NCBI RefSeq assembly: GCF_009905375.1
Contig: NC_133650.1
Span: 65,103,669 to 65,167,668 of the forward strand
Length of the DNA stretch: 64,000 nucleotides
From: Apium graveolens
Taxonomy: Eukaryota > Streptophyta > Magnoliopsida > Apiales > Apiaceae
Direction of reading: 5' to 3'
Of the stretch, positions 8,299-17,573 are shown piece by piece (the first letter of the stretch is position 1; each line of letters opens with the position of its first letter). The position numbers were made by a program, and so were the translations under genes. The notes beneath the pieces were generated by a model that saw nothing but the letters and a program-made list of their open reading frames with translations, was not told the DNA's origin and searched no databases.

Positions 8299-10440
8299 TC
8301 ATTTTTGTATAAAGTATGGAGCGATCCATGACGTCCCCAGACCTATAGGAGCTACAAGCTTAACATCAATGCTCTGTGTCTTCAGAATGCGGAAGTATAC
8401 ACTTCCTGAACTTTCCTCTATCTCAGATGAAGCAAACTTTGATAATGCATCTGCCTTAGCATTTTCCTCCCTTGGAATGTGCTCAACATGGCATTCATCG
8501 AATTGGGTCATCACAACCCTTACTAGGCGGATATACTTAGTCATCGTACCATCACTTGCCTCAAACTCTCCCTTTACTTGGGATATGACCAGCTTCGAGT
8601 CTCCACAAACCTTTAAGTTCTTGACTCTAAGTGTCCCTGCTAAGCCAATGCCAGCTATCAGAGCTTCATATTATGCCTCATTGTTTGTGGTTGGGAAGTC
8701 TAACTTCATAGCATATTCAATTAAGAACCCATCGGGGCTTTGTAAAACCAAACCTGCTCCACTTGAATTTGCTTTTGATGCTCCATCAAAATAGAGAACC
8801 CAATATTCCTTCTCCTTATCATCCTTTTCTTTATCCCCCTTATCAACTTCCTTGTCTTGAGGTATGGTATCTTCCTGCCCCCCGACTTCTTGGTTGGATA
8901 TGGTACATTCCACCATGAAGTCAGCCAATGCCTGGGCTTTTATTGCCATTCGTGGCTTATACTTGATGTCGAATTCTCCCAGCTCTATTGTCCACTTGAT
9001 CAACCTCCCACTAGTCTTGAGACTATGAATGATATTTCTCAGGGGCTGATTTGTTAGCACCTCAATTTGATGAGCCTGAAAGTAAGGACGTAACTTTCTT
9101 GAAGCCATTACCAAGGCTAAAGCAAACTTCTCAATAGTTGAATAATTCAACTCAGCTCCATGCAGAATTTTATTGACATAGTACACGGGTTTCTGGATTT
9201 TCAGTTCCTCCTTAACCAATACAACGCTCAAGGCACTCTCTGAAACGGCCAAGTACAAGTATAAAACTTTATTCAAAGCTGGCTTGACCAACAACGGGGC
9301 CTGGGCTATATATTTCTTTAATTCCTCGAATGCATTCGGGCTTTCCTCACTCCATACAAAATCCTTATCCTTCTTTAAAGACTTGAAGAACGACAAACAC
9401 TTGTCTCCAGACTTTGAGATTAATCGTCCCAATGCAGCAACCCTTCAAGTGAGCTTTTGAACATCTTTGATAGTTTTTGGGGGCTCAATGTCCAAGATTG
9501 CCTTTATTTTATCGGGATTGGCCTCAATTCCTCTCTTGGAGACCATCAATCCCCAAAACTTTCCAGATCCTACTCTTAAAGCATATTTTGTAGGATTTAA
9601 CATCATCTTGTGGTACCTCAGGACCTCGAAAGCTTCCCTCAAATGGGTTATATGGTCAGTCTTCACTAGACTCTTGACTAACATGTCATCAACATAAATT
9701 TCCATGGTTTTGCCAATAAGATCCTTAAAAATTTTATTTACCAACCTTTGATAGGTGGCTCCTGCATTCTTTAGGCCAAATTCCATTACAAGATAACAAT
9801 AAACACCAAAGTCAGTGATGAATGATACCTTTGGGATGTTGTCCTTGTGCATCTTGATCTGATTGTATCCACTAAATCCATCCATGAAGCTCAGCATCTC
9901 ATGTCCAGTAGTGGCATCCATCAAAATATCTATCCTTGATAACGGGAAATAGTCCTTAGGGCATGCGTTATTCAGATCAGTGAAGTCCACACACATCCTC
10001 CATTTTCCATTGGCCTTCTTCACCATTACAGGGTTTGCTAACCATTCTGGAAATTGTATCTCCTCAATGAAACCAGCCTCTAAGAGCTTCTCTACTTCCT
10101 GTTTTATAGCTTCTTGCCTCTTTGGAGCAAAACTTCTTTTCTTTTGCTTCACCGTCTTCCGACTCGGATCCACATTCAACTTGTGAGTAATCAGTTCCGG
10201 GTCTATTCCTGGCATATCAGCTGCCGACCATGCAAACACATCACTATTTTGTTGCAAAACTTTCACCAACTTCCCTCTAAGGGGCTCCTCTAGTGTGGCT
10301 CCAATGAAAGTCACTTTCTCAGGATTCTCAGGAGCTAAAGGAATCGAAACCAAGTCTTCTGCTGGCTTCCCTCTTTTCTCATCATTTTCTCGGATATCCA
10401 GATATTCAATAGGCAGAACTTGCCCCCCCCCCGACTCCAT
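8299..10440 (-). pseudogene. pol: Tat pol: reverse transcriptase, RNase H and second RNase H
   Basis: One minus-strand frame runs from about 10440 to 8299 with two nonsense codons, at 9445-9447 (family LTGRVAAL box, Gly to stop) and 8671-8673 (NNEA.YEAL, Glu to stop). RT shows WRMCVDFTDLNNACPKD and the catalytic YVDD. The first RNase H follows (FVWSEE, LALVMASRKLRPYF). A second RNase H begins WVLYFDGASKANSSGAG and ends IPREENAKADALSKFAS; this dual RNase H marks the Tat lineage. After TSWIAPY, where the family normally has a linker and integrase, the frame stops and the LTR follows, so the integrase is deleted. Confidence 0.92.
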
Positions 10441-10966
10441 TTGCCCTTAGTGAGGCCACATAACAACTTCTAGCCATTTTATGATCTCCTCTCTCTTCTC
10501 CAATCCCATTTCGGGTGGGAAACTTCATAACTGAATGGTAGGAAGAAGGGACTGCTTTGAAGGCATGTATCCCTGTTCTCCCCATGATAGCATTGTAAGT
10601 TGAACTATCCTTCACCACCACAAAGTCCAACATCTGTGTTGCTTGCCTTGGTTCTTATCCTATGGTCATTGGCAACTTGATTATCCCTTCCACGGGGCAC
10701 TCCACTCCCGTAAATCCATATATCGGCATATCAATCGGGGTTAGTTGAGAATCATTATAACCCATCCTTAAAAAGGTGTCATGGAGCAAGATATCCACTA
10801 AAGCACCATTATCCACAAGGACCCTCTTAACCGGGTTGTTTCCTATTATCGGTGTTATGACCAGCGGGTCGTCATGGGGAAATTTCACACCCTCCAGGTG
10901 AGAATCATCAAAAGCCATTGTCACTCCTGTCCTGGCCCTTTTCGGGGTTTCCCCAACAATATGCAT
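10406..10966 (-). pseudogene. pol: Tat aspartic protease region
   Basis: The frame is shifted by one relative to gag and RT. It contains VKRVLVDNGALVDILLHDTF, the retropepsin active-site region with DNGA in place of the usual DSG(A/S), and the following box AIMGRTGIHAFKAVPSSYH. A stop at 10655 separates the two. The downstream join to RT passes through a run of ten C at 10423-10432, the likely site of the frameshift. The Asp-to-Asn type change around the active site should be checked, since D itself is retained. Confidence 0.8.
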
Positions 10967-10971
10967 AACTT

Positions 10972-12809
10972 CTATGGTATATGCTTTCCTGGAGTTCTTG
11001 GATAATCCAGCAGCAGTTGGTCCTCCAAAATTGTGTTTATCACAGTCCCTCGGGGTCGCGGTCCTCCAAAGATTGCATTCATAACTGGTCCCCTAGGCTG
11101 GGGATTCCGCCCCTGATCGTCTTGGTCCCTTCTATAATCTTCAAAGTTCTTTCTCCCATTATTATTCCTATCTCTTCCTTCCCTAGTGTACTTGTTCAAT
11201 CTTCCTTTCCGAATGAGGAATTCTATTTCATCTTTCAGTTTCCTACACTCATCGGTGTCATAACCAACATCTTTGTGAAATCTACAGTATTTGCTCTTGT
11301 CTAGCTTGGCAGGATCTGCCTTCAAGGGTTTAGGCCAACGAATATCTTGATATTTCTCGATTTTCATCAAGATCTGGCTTCTAGGAGCATTCAGCTTAGC
11401 GTATTTAGCAAACTTTTGCCCAGGTCCTCCCTTCTTAGGGGTTGAATCAGGGTTTTGCTCAGTTCTAGGATACTTGTCCTTAGGGATATATTCTCCAGCG
11501 GGCTCGTTGTTCACTACGGTCTTCCTCATGCTCTCTTCCACCTTGATGTACTTCCCGACCCTATCTTGGAGCTGCAACATGCTTTTAGGGGGGCGCTTGG
11601 CCAAGGACATCTTGAAGAACTCATTTCTAGTTCCCTGTTATAGTGCTATCATGGCTACCTTGTCATCAAGGTCCGGGACTTTTAAAGCTTCCTTCGTGAA
11701 ACGATTCAGGTAGTCTCTCAAGGATTCCTTTGCTCCCTGTACAATGCTCATGAGGGATGCTGAACTTTTCTCATACACTCTCCCGCTGATGAACTGCTTA
11801 ATAAAAGCCTGACTTAATTCTCTGAAGGACCCAATAAAGTTCGGGGGCAAACGACTATACCATCTTTGAGCCATACCCGACAAGGTTTGAGGAAAGGCCT
11901 GACACTTAATAGCGTCATTCACGGGCCGCAACAACAGTGCATTGGAGAACGTCCTGACATGATTAGCGGGATCTCCCATGCCATCATAAGCTTTAACAGA
12001 GGGCATCTTGAACTTTCTTGAGATATGGGAATTCATTATCTCTTCAGTGAATGGTGGAGTAGGATCATCAGGATCTCCAAGGGGAAGAAGATTGCTTGGA
12101 TCAGTTCTTGGGATTACAACCCTTCTTTATGACGGACCATCCAGGTCTATGATTCGAGGAGGATTTCTCCCCCTAGGTGGTAATGGGGGCCTGGGAACCT
12201 GGTGCGCCTCAAAGTCGCGCTTCAGCCTTTGAATCTCAGCCTCATGGGCCTTGATTCTCCCCTGCACTTCTTGGGGATTCACCCTTCGGGTGCTTCTAGG
12301 ATGTTGGTTACCATCAGCCATCGGCTCTTTGCCAGCACGTCTCCTTCTTGGGGCCACTTCATTATCCGAAGATTCGGAGTCTCTCTCAGTATAAGGACCA
12401 GAAAATTCCTGATCCTCCGGGATAGGAGCCAAACCTTGTATGTAGGGGGTGTTCTCCCTCGTGCTTCACCCCGTCCAGCATGTCCACTTCGTCTAACCTC
12501 GGGTTAAGGGGGCATCCCATAAGGGGGGTTAGTAGTCACAATAGTTGAATACTCATACCCAACGGGTCGAGAATTCACAGGTGTATGTAGCTGCTGAAGT
12601 TGGGAATCCGTCCCTTGAGTAGCCGAGGGAATCATCCCTTGTGGCTGAGGTTCAGTTGCCCCTACCCGGGCTTCTCCTTGGGTAGCGGTATAGGTTGAAT
12701 GCAGAGGTACCTCCATGGTTGACGAAATTGCTTGGGTTGTCCCCGCGGGTATTCCTCCTTCAAGGGCGCTGCTTGTTCTCCGTGTTCTCACCATGGTGTT
12801 GATGTGCAT
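10972..12809 (-). pseudogene. gag: Tat gag
   Basis: The start near 12809 (MHINTMVRTRRTSS) lies just inside the primer-binding site. Segments at 12432-12127, 12036-11638 and 11610-10972 share one frame; the first segment (12809-12504) is in another. The middle holds the retrotransposon gag core (MPSVKAYDGMGDPANHVRTF, GMAQRWYSRLPPNFIGSF, LRDYLNRFTKEAL). The C-terminal part has the Tat-type zinc motif CRFHKDVGYDTDEC. Stops at 12127 and 11638 and the shift near 12500 make it non-functional. Product would be the capsid protein of the particle. Confidence 0.88.
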
Positions 12810-12826
12810 CCCCAGAGTCAGCGCTA
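12807..12826 (-). other. Primer-binding site of the Tat element
   Basis: Two bases inside the 5' LTR the minus strand reads TAGCGCTGACTCTGGGGATG. This resembles the tRNA-Arg type site of Tat elements (TGGCGCCGTCTGTGGGGA) with several changes. Confidence 0.65.
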
Positions 12827-12828
12827 AA

Positions 12829-13412
12829 TGTTATGGATCAAAAACTAAGGTATATTAATTGTTGTATTTATTACTAAGGAACGTGAGTTTCGAGGCTCGA
12901 TTTGACTGCTCTTATATTTCGTGACTCGATCTGCCTTAACAAGATTCCTATGTACCTTGCTGATTGTAAAAGATCAAGTCAAAAATATAGTTCTGATTTG
13001 TGGGGTGAGACCCCTTATATAGATGTTGGGAGTCCTTGAATTGGACTTGGGTTATGAGACTTGGTGGGCAAGTCTCAGAGTTAGAACGGACTTTGGAGTC
13101 CTAGGAAGTAGGAAGTTGATTCCTTGTTCAATTAGATCCCTTGAAAGCTGATCTACAAGGATTCATGTCCCTATTAGGACTCATATTGACAACTGTTTTC
13201 TCCCTTATTTAATTAATTACGAAATTAATTAATATTCAGGGTTTTGGGCCTTCTTTGTTCCATCAGTCCTGATCTGGTCCATCAGGCCTGATAAATGTGT
13301 TAACCTTTTTTGGTCTGAATGTCATACATCTTCTTATTGGGCCTTGTAGCCCAAATCATGTGTAATTAATGCAATATTAATTACATAATCAGGATTTATT
13401 TATTCCCTACTA
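12829..13412 (-). mobile_element. 5' LTR of the Tat element
   Basis: Minus-strand start TAGTAGGGAATAAATAAA and end TTGATCCATAACA. A TATA-like TATATAAGGGGTCTCACCCC lies at about 13003-13022. The border at 13412 is set by the TSD ACACC; an alternative reading that begins TGTTAG would end at 13415 but leaves no matching TSD. Confidence 0.88.
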
Positions 13413-13516
13413 ACACCAAATACAACTTACTACATAAAACCCGATGATTCGGGATTTCATCCCTCTGCCCTGAAAAATCTTTGTAAGTAAATTGTTTTAA
13501 GCGTTATCTAGATCGT
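13413..13516 (+). mobile_element. Old Tekay-type LTR, segment 2 of 3
   Basis: A 104-bp strip of the old LTR caught between the Tat and Athila insertions. It includes one copy of each TSD (ACACC 13413-13417; ATCGT 13512-13516). No other feature. Confidence 0.75.
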
Positions 13517-14923
13517 TGTTATGTGGAATTTATGTCCACTTATTTTGTCCTATAAAGGCTTGACTTGATGTTTTGTACTCGAGTTATTTGTGAATTTGAT
13601 GTGTTTTTGTAGTGTTTTTGTATTTCAGGCATAAATAAAAGATCCAGGTTATTTGGCATTACTTTGATGCTAATATGGTGTTAGGAATGTGTCAAGAAGA
13701 TTGCTCGTGAAAAGACCAACTCAAACCAGAAAGAAAAGCAGAAGTTTGGATTTTCTCCATAGAGTTAGTGCGCCCGCGCTGTAGTAGCGCGCGGCCGCGC
13801 CAGGATTACAGAAGTGCAGCGCGCCCGCGCTGGTGAAGCACGCGGCCGCGCCAGGTCGAATTTCAGGAATCATATTTCTACTCTTATTTTGATCCGAAGG
13901 ACTTCTAATCTTCATGGGCTGCTATATAAATATAACTTATGATCGTTTTTCATAACAAGACATACCAGAGCTTAAGGAGAAGGCGTAAGAAGACCGTAGA
14001 GCACAATTTAACCAAGGCGAAGAGGATCTAGTTTTCTTTCTTGTTAACCTATATTCTTGTTTCGTACTTGGTTTGTTATATATTCAGGATAAAGACTACG
14101 TTTATTAGACCATGCTTTCATCGAAACCCACGTTGGTGATGAGTCCGATTATGGGCTAATCGTTATCATGGGGTTCTAGCGGATTTATTTATGGATTTCT
14201 TTAGTTAATTTGTTTCGATGCCTTAGTTTGTGGTGATTGTATGATATCCTAGAATTGGTTGTGTTTATTCATCTTATGAGCGTCACGAACTTCTAAGATA
14301 GCATGTTAATCTCTAACGAAGCGAAAGTGAATTTAGGGGTTTAGAACTTGCCATGCTAGCATAGGTTCATGTATTTGTTATGCATGATTCGTAGGTAATT
14401 TTAACCAACTTACTTGCCCTATGTAATCACGATAGATAACTTGTGTATTAAAACGTTATGTTGTCAAATTTTATAGATATATAGGGTCTCAATATAATTG
14501 GTGTCTATTCAGCTTCTATCTCTTTTGTGGATGTCTGGTAGTATGGTATTCGTACAACGAAAGTTGGTGTTTCATGTTATTTGATTAGTGTCATGACCAT
14601 TGCATGCTAAGGTTAAGAGCGAAAAGGCTATTAAATGAAGTATTTAATGAAGTTAGAATCCCATATTTGTGTCATATAGTATTCAACTCTCTTTATTCTC
14701 TTAGTTAATGTTTTTTAGTATAATCTCTTAGTTAATTATAGTTATAAACAATCTCAATTTATTAATCATCTCAGCATTGAATAATAACCATACCATTGTT
14801 GCATAAGTGCATTGATTAAAATTAACTTAAACCAGTCTCTATCGGAACGAACCAGAAATAATTTTATATTACTTGCGATCGCGTATACTTGCGTGAATAT
14901 TAGCGTATTTTTTCATCCTAACA
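13517..14923 (+). mobile_element. 5' LTR of the Athila element
   Basis: Starts TGTTATGTGGAATTTATGTC and ends TTCATCCTAACA. It matches 47643-49101 over its length, with the landmarks GGCATAAATAAAAGATCCAGG, GCTTAAGGAGAAGGCGTAAG and CTTGCGATCGCGTATACTTG. Two GC-rich units lie at 13769-13852. The TATA-like GCTATATAAATATAA is at 13919-13933. Confidence 0.93.
13767..13853. repeat. Two GC-rich 51-bp units in the Athila LTR
   Basis: Each unit has GCGCCCGCGCTG, a spacer of 8-10 bp, then GCGGCCGCGCCA, followed by GGATTACAGAAGTG or its relic. The period is 51 bp. They are islands of CpG in AT-rich sequence. Related units occur at 15948-16086 and 47892-47983. Confidence 0.85.
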
Positions 14924-14929
14924 AGTTTT

Positions 14930-14947
14930 TGGCGCCGCTGCCTGGGA
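14930..14947 (+). other. Primer-binding site of the Athila element
   Basis: TGGCGCCGCTGCCTGGGA lies six bases inside the LTR end. This is the gypsy-type primer site of the Athila lineage (tRNA-Asp class TGGCGCCGTTGCCGGGGA) with three changes. Confidence 0.85.
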
Positions 14948-15063
14948 CTCGGTGTTAATTTTTAGTTTATGTGTTTGTCATCAGTGGTCGTTAAAGTTCA
15001 TTGACTCGGACATTGTTACTTAATTATTTCCTTGTCGTGTTTCAGGTACTCTAGCGAGCATGT

Positions 15064-15345
15064 ATGCATACGCGTTCTCGATCTCGTAAGAGAACCCTGG
15101 ATCAAGCTAAGGAAGAAGTTGTAGTTGCTAAGGAAGTTTTCGAGGAAGTTCTTGACGAGGAGAAAGTTGAAGAAGAGGCTCTTATTGTAATGGGAGAATC
15201 ATAAGCGAATTTGAAGGCTTTGATGGATTACTCTCAACCAAAGAATAATAAAAATTCAGTCTAGCATTGTTTGACCATCCATCTCGGCTAATACCCTTGA
15301 GATCAAGTCGAGCACGATTCAGATGATACAGAACTTAGTTCAGTT
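15064..15345 (+). pseudogene. gag: Athila gag N-terminal remnant
   Basis: From the ATG at 15064 the frame reads a basic start (MHTRSRSRKRTLDQAKEE) and an acidic stretch up to a stop after MGES. Further on, IQMIQNLVQ fits the point in Athila gag just before its conserved capsid core. Right there the sequence switches to integrase C-terminal sequence. The capsid core, zinc knuckle, protease, RT and RNase H are all absent. Confidence 0.7.
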
Positions 15346-15790
15346 GGTTTATGGTAAGGGGTATCATTTGCCTATGAAGCTCGAGCATAAAGCGTATTGG
15401 GCTTTGAAGAAGTTGAACCTTGATTTGGATGCAACTTGTAAGAAAAGAATGCTTCAATAGAATGAACTCGACGAATTTCGACTTCAAGCGTATGCAAACA
15501 ACAAAATGTATAAAGGAGAAAGTCAAGAGGTGACACGATAGGGGTCTGGTGCTTAAAGCATTTGTGTCGGGACAACAACTTCTTTTGTTCAATTCTCCGT
15601 CTTTTTCCTAGAAAATTGAAGTCGACGTGGTCCGGGCCTTTCATAATCAACTGTGTTTCCGCATGGAGCTGTGGAGATTTTTGAGAATGATCCAGGCCAA
15701 ACGTTTAAGGTGAATGGATAGAGGTTGAAGCATTACTATGGAGATACGGTAAACCGTGAGGTGGTTAGTGACGTTCTATTATCTACTTGA
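15346..15790 (+). pseudogene. pol: Athila integrase C-terminal remnant
   Basis: Starting at YGKGYHLPMKLEHKAYWALK the sequence follows the conserved end of Athila integrase: KLNLDLDATCKKRMLQ.NEL, DEFRLQAY, then in shifted frames FPHGAVEIFENDPGQTFKVN and LKHYYGDTVN. Several stops and at least one frameshift are present. The catalytic core and zinc-binding N-terminus are missing, so this is only the tail of pol. Confidence 0.85.
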
Positions 15791-15947
15791 TCTCGAAATT
15801 CTACGTCAAGCTAACGACATAAACCAAGCGCCTCTTGGGAGGTAACCCAAGTTTGTTGTACATAAGTAGATAGAGGAAGAAGGAAAAAAGGAGAAAAACA
15901 CAAAAAAATTAAAAAAATAGAAAAAATCAGTGCCAACTAGAGTAGCA

Positions 15948-16086
15948 CGGCGCGCCCGCGCTGTGAAGCGAGGCGGCCGTGCTGATTTGACAGAAACTAC
16001 GCGCGCCCGCGCTGCCTGGCAGGGCGGCCGCGCTGGATTGGCAGAAGCACGGCGCGCCCGTGTTGAGGTGGCGCGCGGCCGCGCTG
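15948..16086. repeat. Three GC-rich units between pol and env-like ORF
   Basis: Units start at about 15949, 16001 and 16050 and have the form GCGCGCCCGCGCTG, 8-10 bp, GCGGCCGCGCTG, then a GATTGGCAGAAGCAC-like linker. Spacing is 49-52 bp, as in the LTR copies. The 160 bp before (15791-15947) is A-rich non-coding sequence. Confidence 0.85.
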
Positions 16087-16252
16087 GGTCCCGGGTTCTG
16101 AAAAAATAAAATAGAAATTCGGGAATTTGAAGGAAAAATCTATTACTACCCGAATTTTACCCTCACATATCCAATATTTCCTTGTCCAAATCAAATCCAT
16201 TATTCCCATAATCAATTCCCACTTCTTTTCCATAACTAATTCTCTCTCAATC

Positions 16253-16264
16253 TTATATATATAC
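16253..16264 (+). promoter_or_regulatory. Possible internal promoter for the env-like ORF
   Basis: CTTATATATATACATAC is followed by a CT-rich, G-poor stretch of about 95 bp with CTTCTCAAACTTCTCAAAC repeats, then the ATG at 16361. This is the layout of a plant TATA box and 5' untranslated region. Expression of the ORF from spliced genomic RNA is the alternative. Confidence 0.4.
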
Positions 16265-16360
16265 ATACACTTATACACAACTCCTCCATCACTTCTCAAA
16301 CTTCTCAAACACACAAATCTCTCTTACAAACTTCTATTCTCTCAAGCTTATTCAATCTCA

Positions 16361-17030
16361 ATGGCACCAAAAAGACAATGAACCCAAGTTAGCAGCAGCA
16401 CCACTGATTCTTCGAGTGCGGGTGGTGTGAGGCCTAGGTTTTTAACTCCCGAGACTGAGGCGGAGTATGCGAGGCTGCTTTCGAAGCATATAACCATGGA
16501 GCGTGGTTTTCTGCCATCGGGGAAAGATGGTAAATTGTTGGAGATGATCTTAGAGATGTGATGGGTTGATTTTTGTGAGACACTCGCTGCCGTGCCCATG
16601 ATTGTGGTGCGTGAGTTCTACACGAATGCTAAGGCGGAGAAAAACGGTTTTATGGTGGTTAGGGGGATGATTGTGGAGTATAGTGTTGAGGCTATTCGTA
16701 GGGAGATTGAGCAGCCCAATAGGAGGCTAGAACAGGAGAATTGGAATGAAAAGACACCGGAGGAGTTTAACTTGGATTTGATTGTTGCTACCCTTTGTGT
16801 GCCTGAGACTCATTGGAAATTCAAGAAGGGCACGAACCAGTATGCCACTTTCCCTGCGTCATGCATGAACATGTTTGCACGTGCATGAAATTCGTTTATT
16901 TGTGCTAACATCATACCATTAGGGTATTTTAAGGTTTCTTCGAGGGAGTACTACGGGTTCTATACCCTATGCTTCAATTGTGACGAAGTTGTGTGTGGCA
17001 GTTTGCGTTCATTGGCCCGCACATGGGCAG
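16361..17030 (+). pseudogene. Athila env-like ORF, part 1
   Basis: Begins MAPKRQ, then a stop at 16379 (CGA to TGA is the simplest cause) and a second at 16559. It continues with VREFYTNAKAEKNGFMVVRG, the conserved block of the putative plant transposon protein domain found downstream of pol in Athila elements (often called env-like), then FNLDLIVATLCVPETHWKFK and a stop at 16886. The Sirevirus copia insertion ends this part. Whether the product ever acted as an envelope is unproven. Confidence 0.85.
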
Positions 17031-17524
17031 TTTTACATATTGAATTCTCAATGATCAGAAGAAGCTCAGGATCTGGCTGTTTGGATGTCATGATTATCTG
17101 ATGTGTCGTCAGGATTTGACACATCATCAGCATTTGGATGTCATCAGTATTTGAGGACAGTCAGCTTGGAAGATTTGTTCTGTTCTTTTTATTATGGAGC
17201 AGATATCTTTTACGTCTGAGTTATAGGACTTTATCTATTCAGTTGAAGATATGTATCAGTTTCAATTAGCTTTTGATAATGCATATCTTAGATTGATTTG
17301 TTGTAGATGTGTAGTATATAAACACAATTTAGGTCATCACTTAGTGTATCGATCTCGAGTATCATTCGATCTAGCAGCTCTCAAGAACATCAGTATTTAT
17401 TGAGAGAGTTTTGTAACAGTTTTTATCAGATATATAAAAAGTTGTTATATTTTATTACTTGTTCGAAATATTTATACAATTGTATCCAACCCCCCTTAAA
17501 CAATTATATCTTCACTGGGCAACA
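17031..17524 (+). mobile_element. 5' LTR of the Sirevirus element
   Basis: Starts TTTTACATATTGAATTC (the family TGTTACATA with TG mutated to TT) and ends CACTGGGCAACA. It contains TGTCATCAGTATTTGA-type direct repeats, TATATAAACACAA (17317-17329) as TATA region and CATCAGTATTTATTGAGAG near the transcript start. Confidence 0.92.
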
Positions 17525-17526
17525 AT

Positions 17527-17538
17527 TGGTATCAGAGC
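17527..17538 (+). other. Primer-binding site of the Sirevirus element
   Basis: TGGTATCAGAGC, two bases inside the LTR end; plant tRNA-Met type. Confidence 0.95.
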
Positions 17539-17573
17539 TCATTGATAAATTTACAATCAGAAACGATCTAAAC

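Larger units (their letters stand above)
7643..13412 (-). mobile_element. Tat-lineage Ty3/gypsy element without integrase
   Basis: Complete by its ends: LTRs at 7643-8225 and 12829-13412, PBS next to the right LTR, polypurine tract next to the left, and TSD ACACC (7638-7642 and 13413-13417). Domain order on the minus strand is gag, protease, RT, RNase H, second RNase H. The second, archaeal-type RNase H is diagnostic of the Tat lineage. No integrase lies between RNase H and the polypurine tract, where only some 50 bp remain. The element is 5.77 kb and could not integrate by itself. Confidence 0.92.

Noticed and set aside
9980..10186. Plus-strand open frames over the Tat pol and gag (also 8213-8794, 11455-11713, 12202-12507)
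   Set aside because: They are antisense to clearly recognised gag-pol domains and have no features of their own.
13413..13420. Alternative TSD CCAAA with an LTR starting TGTTAG for the Tat element
   Set aside because: No matching copy at the left border, whereas ACACC is present at both sides.
17527..17538. tRNA-like sequence at primer-binding sites
   Set aside because: Only the 12-nt complement of a tRNA 3' end is present; no cloverleaf. No tRNA or rRNA gene was seen anywhere in the window.
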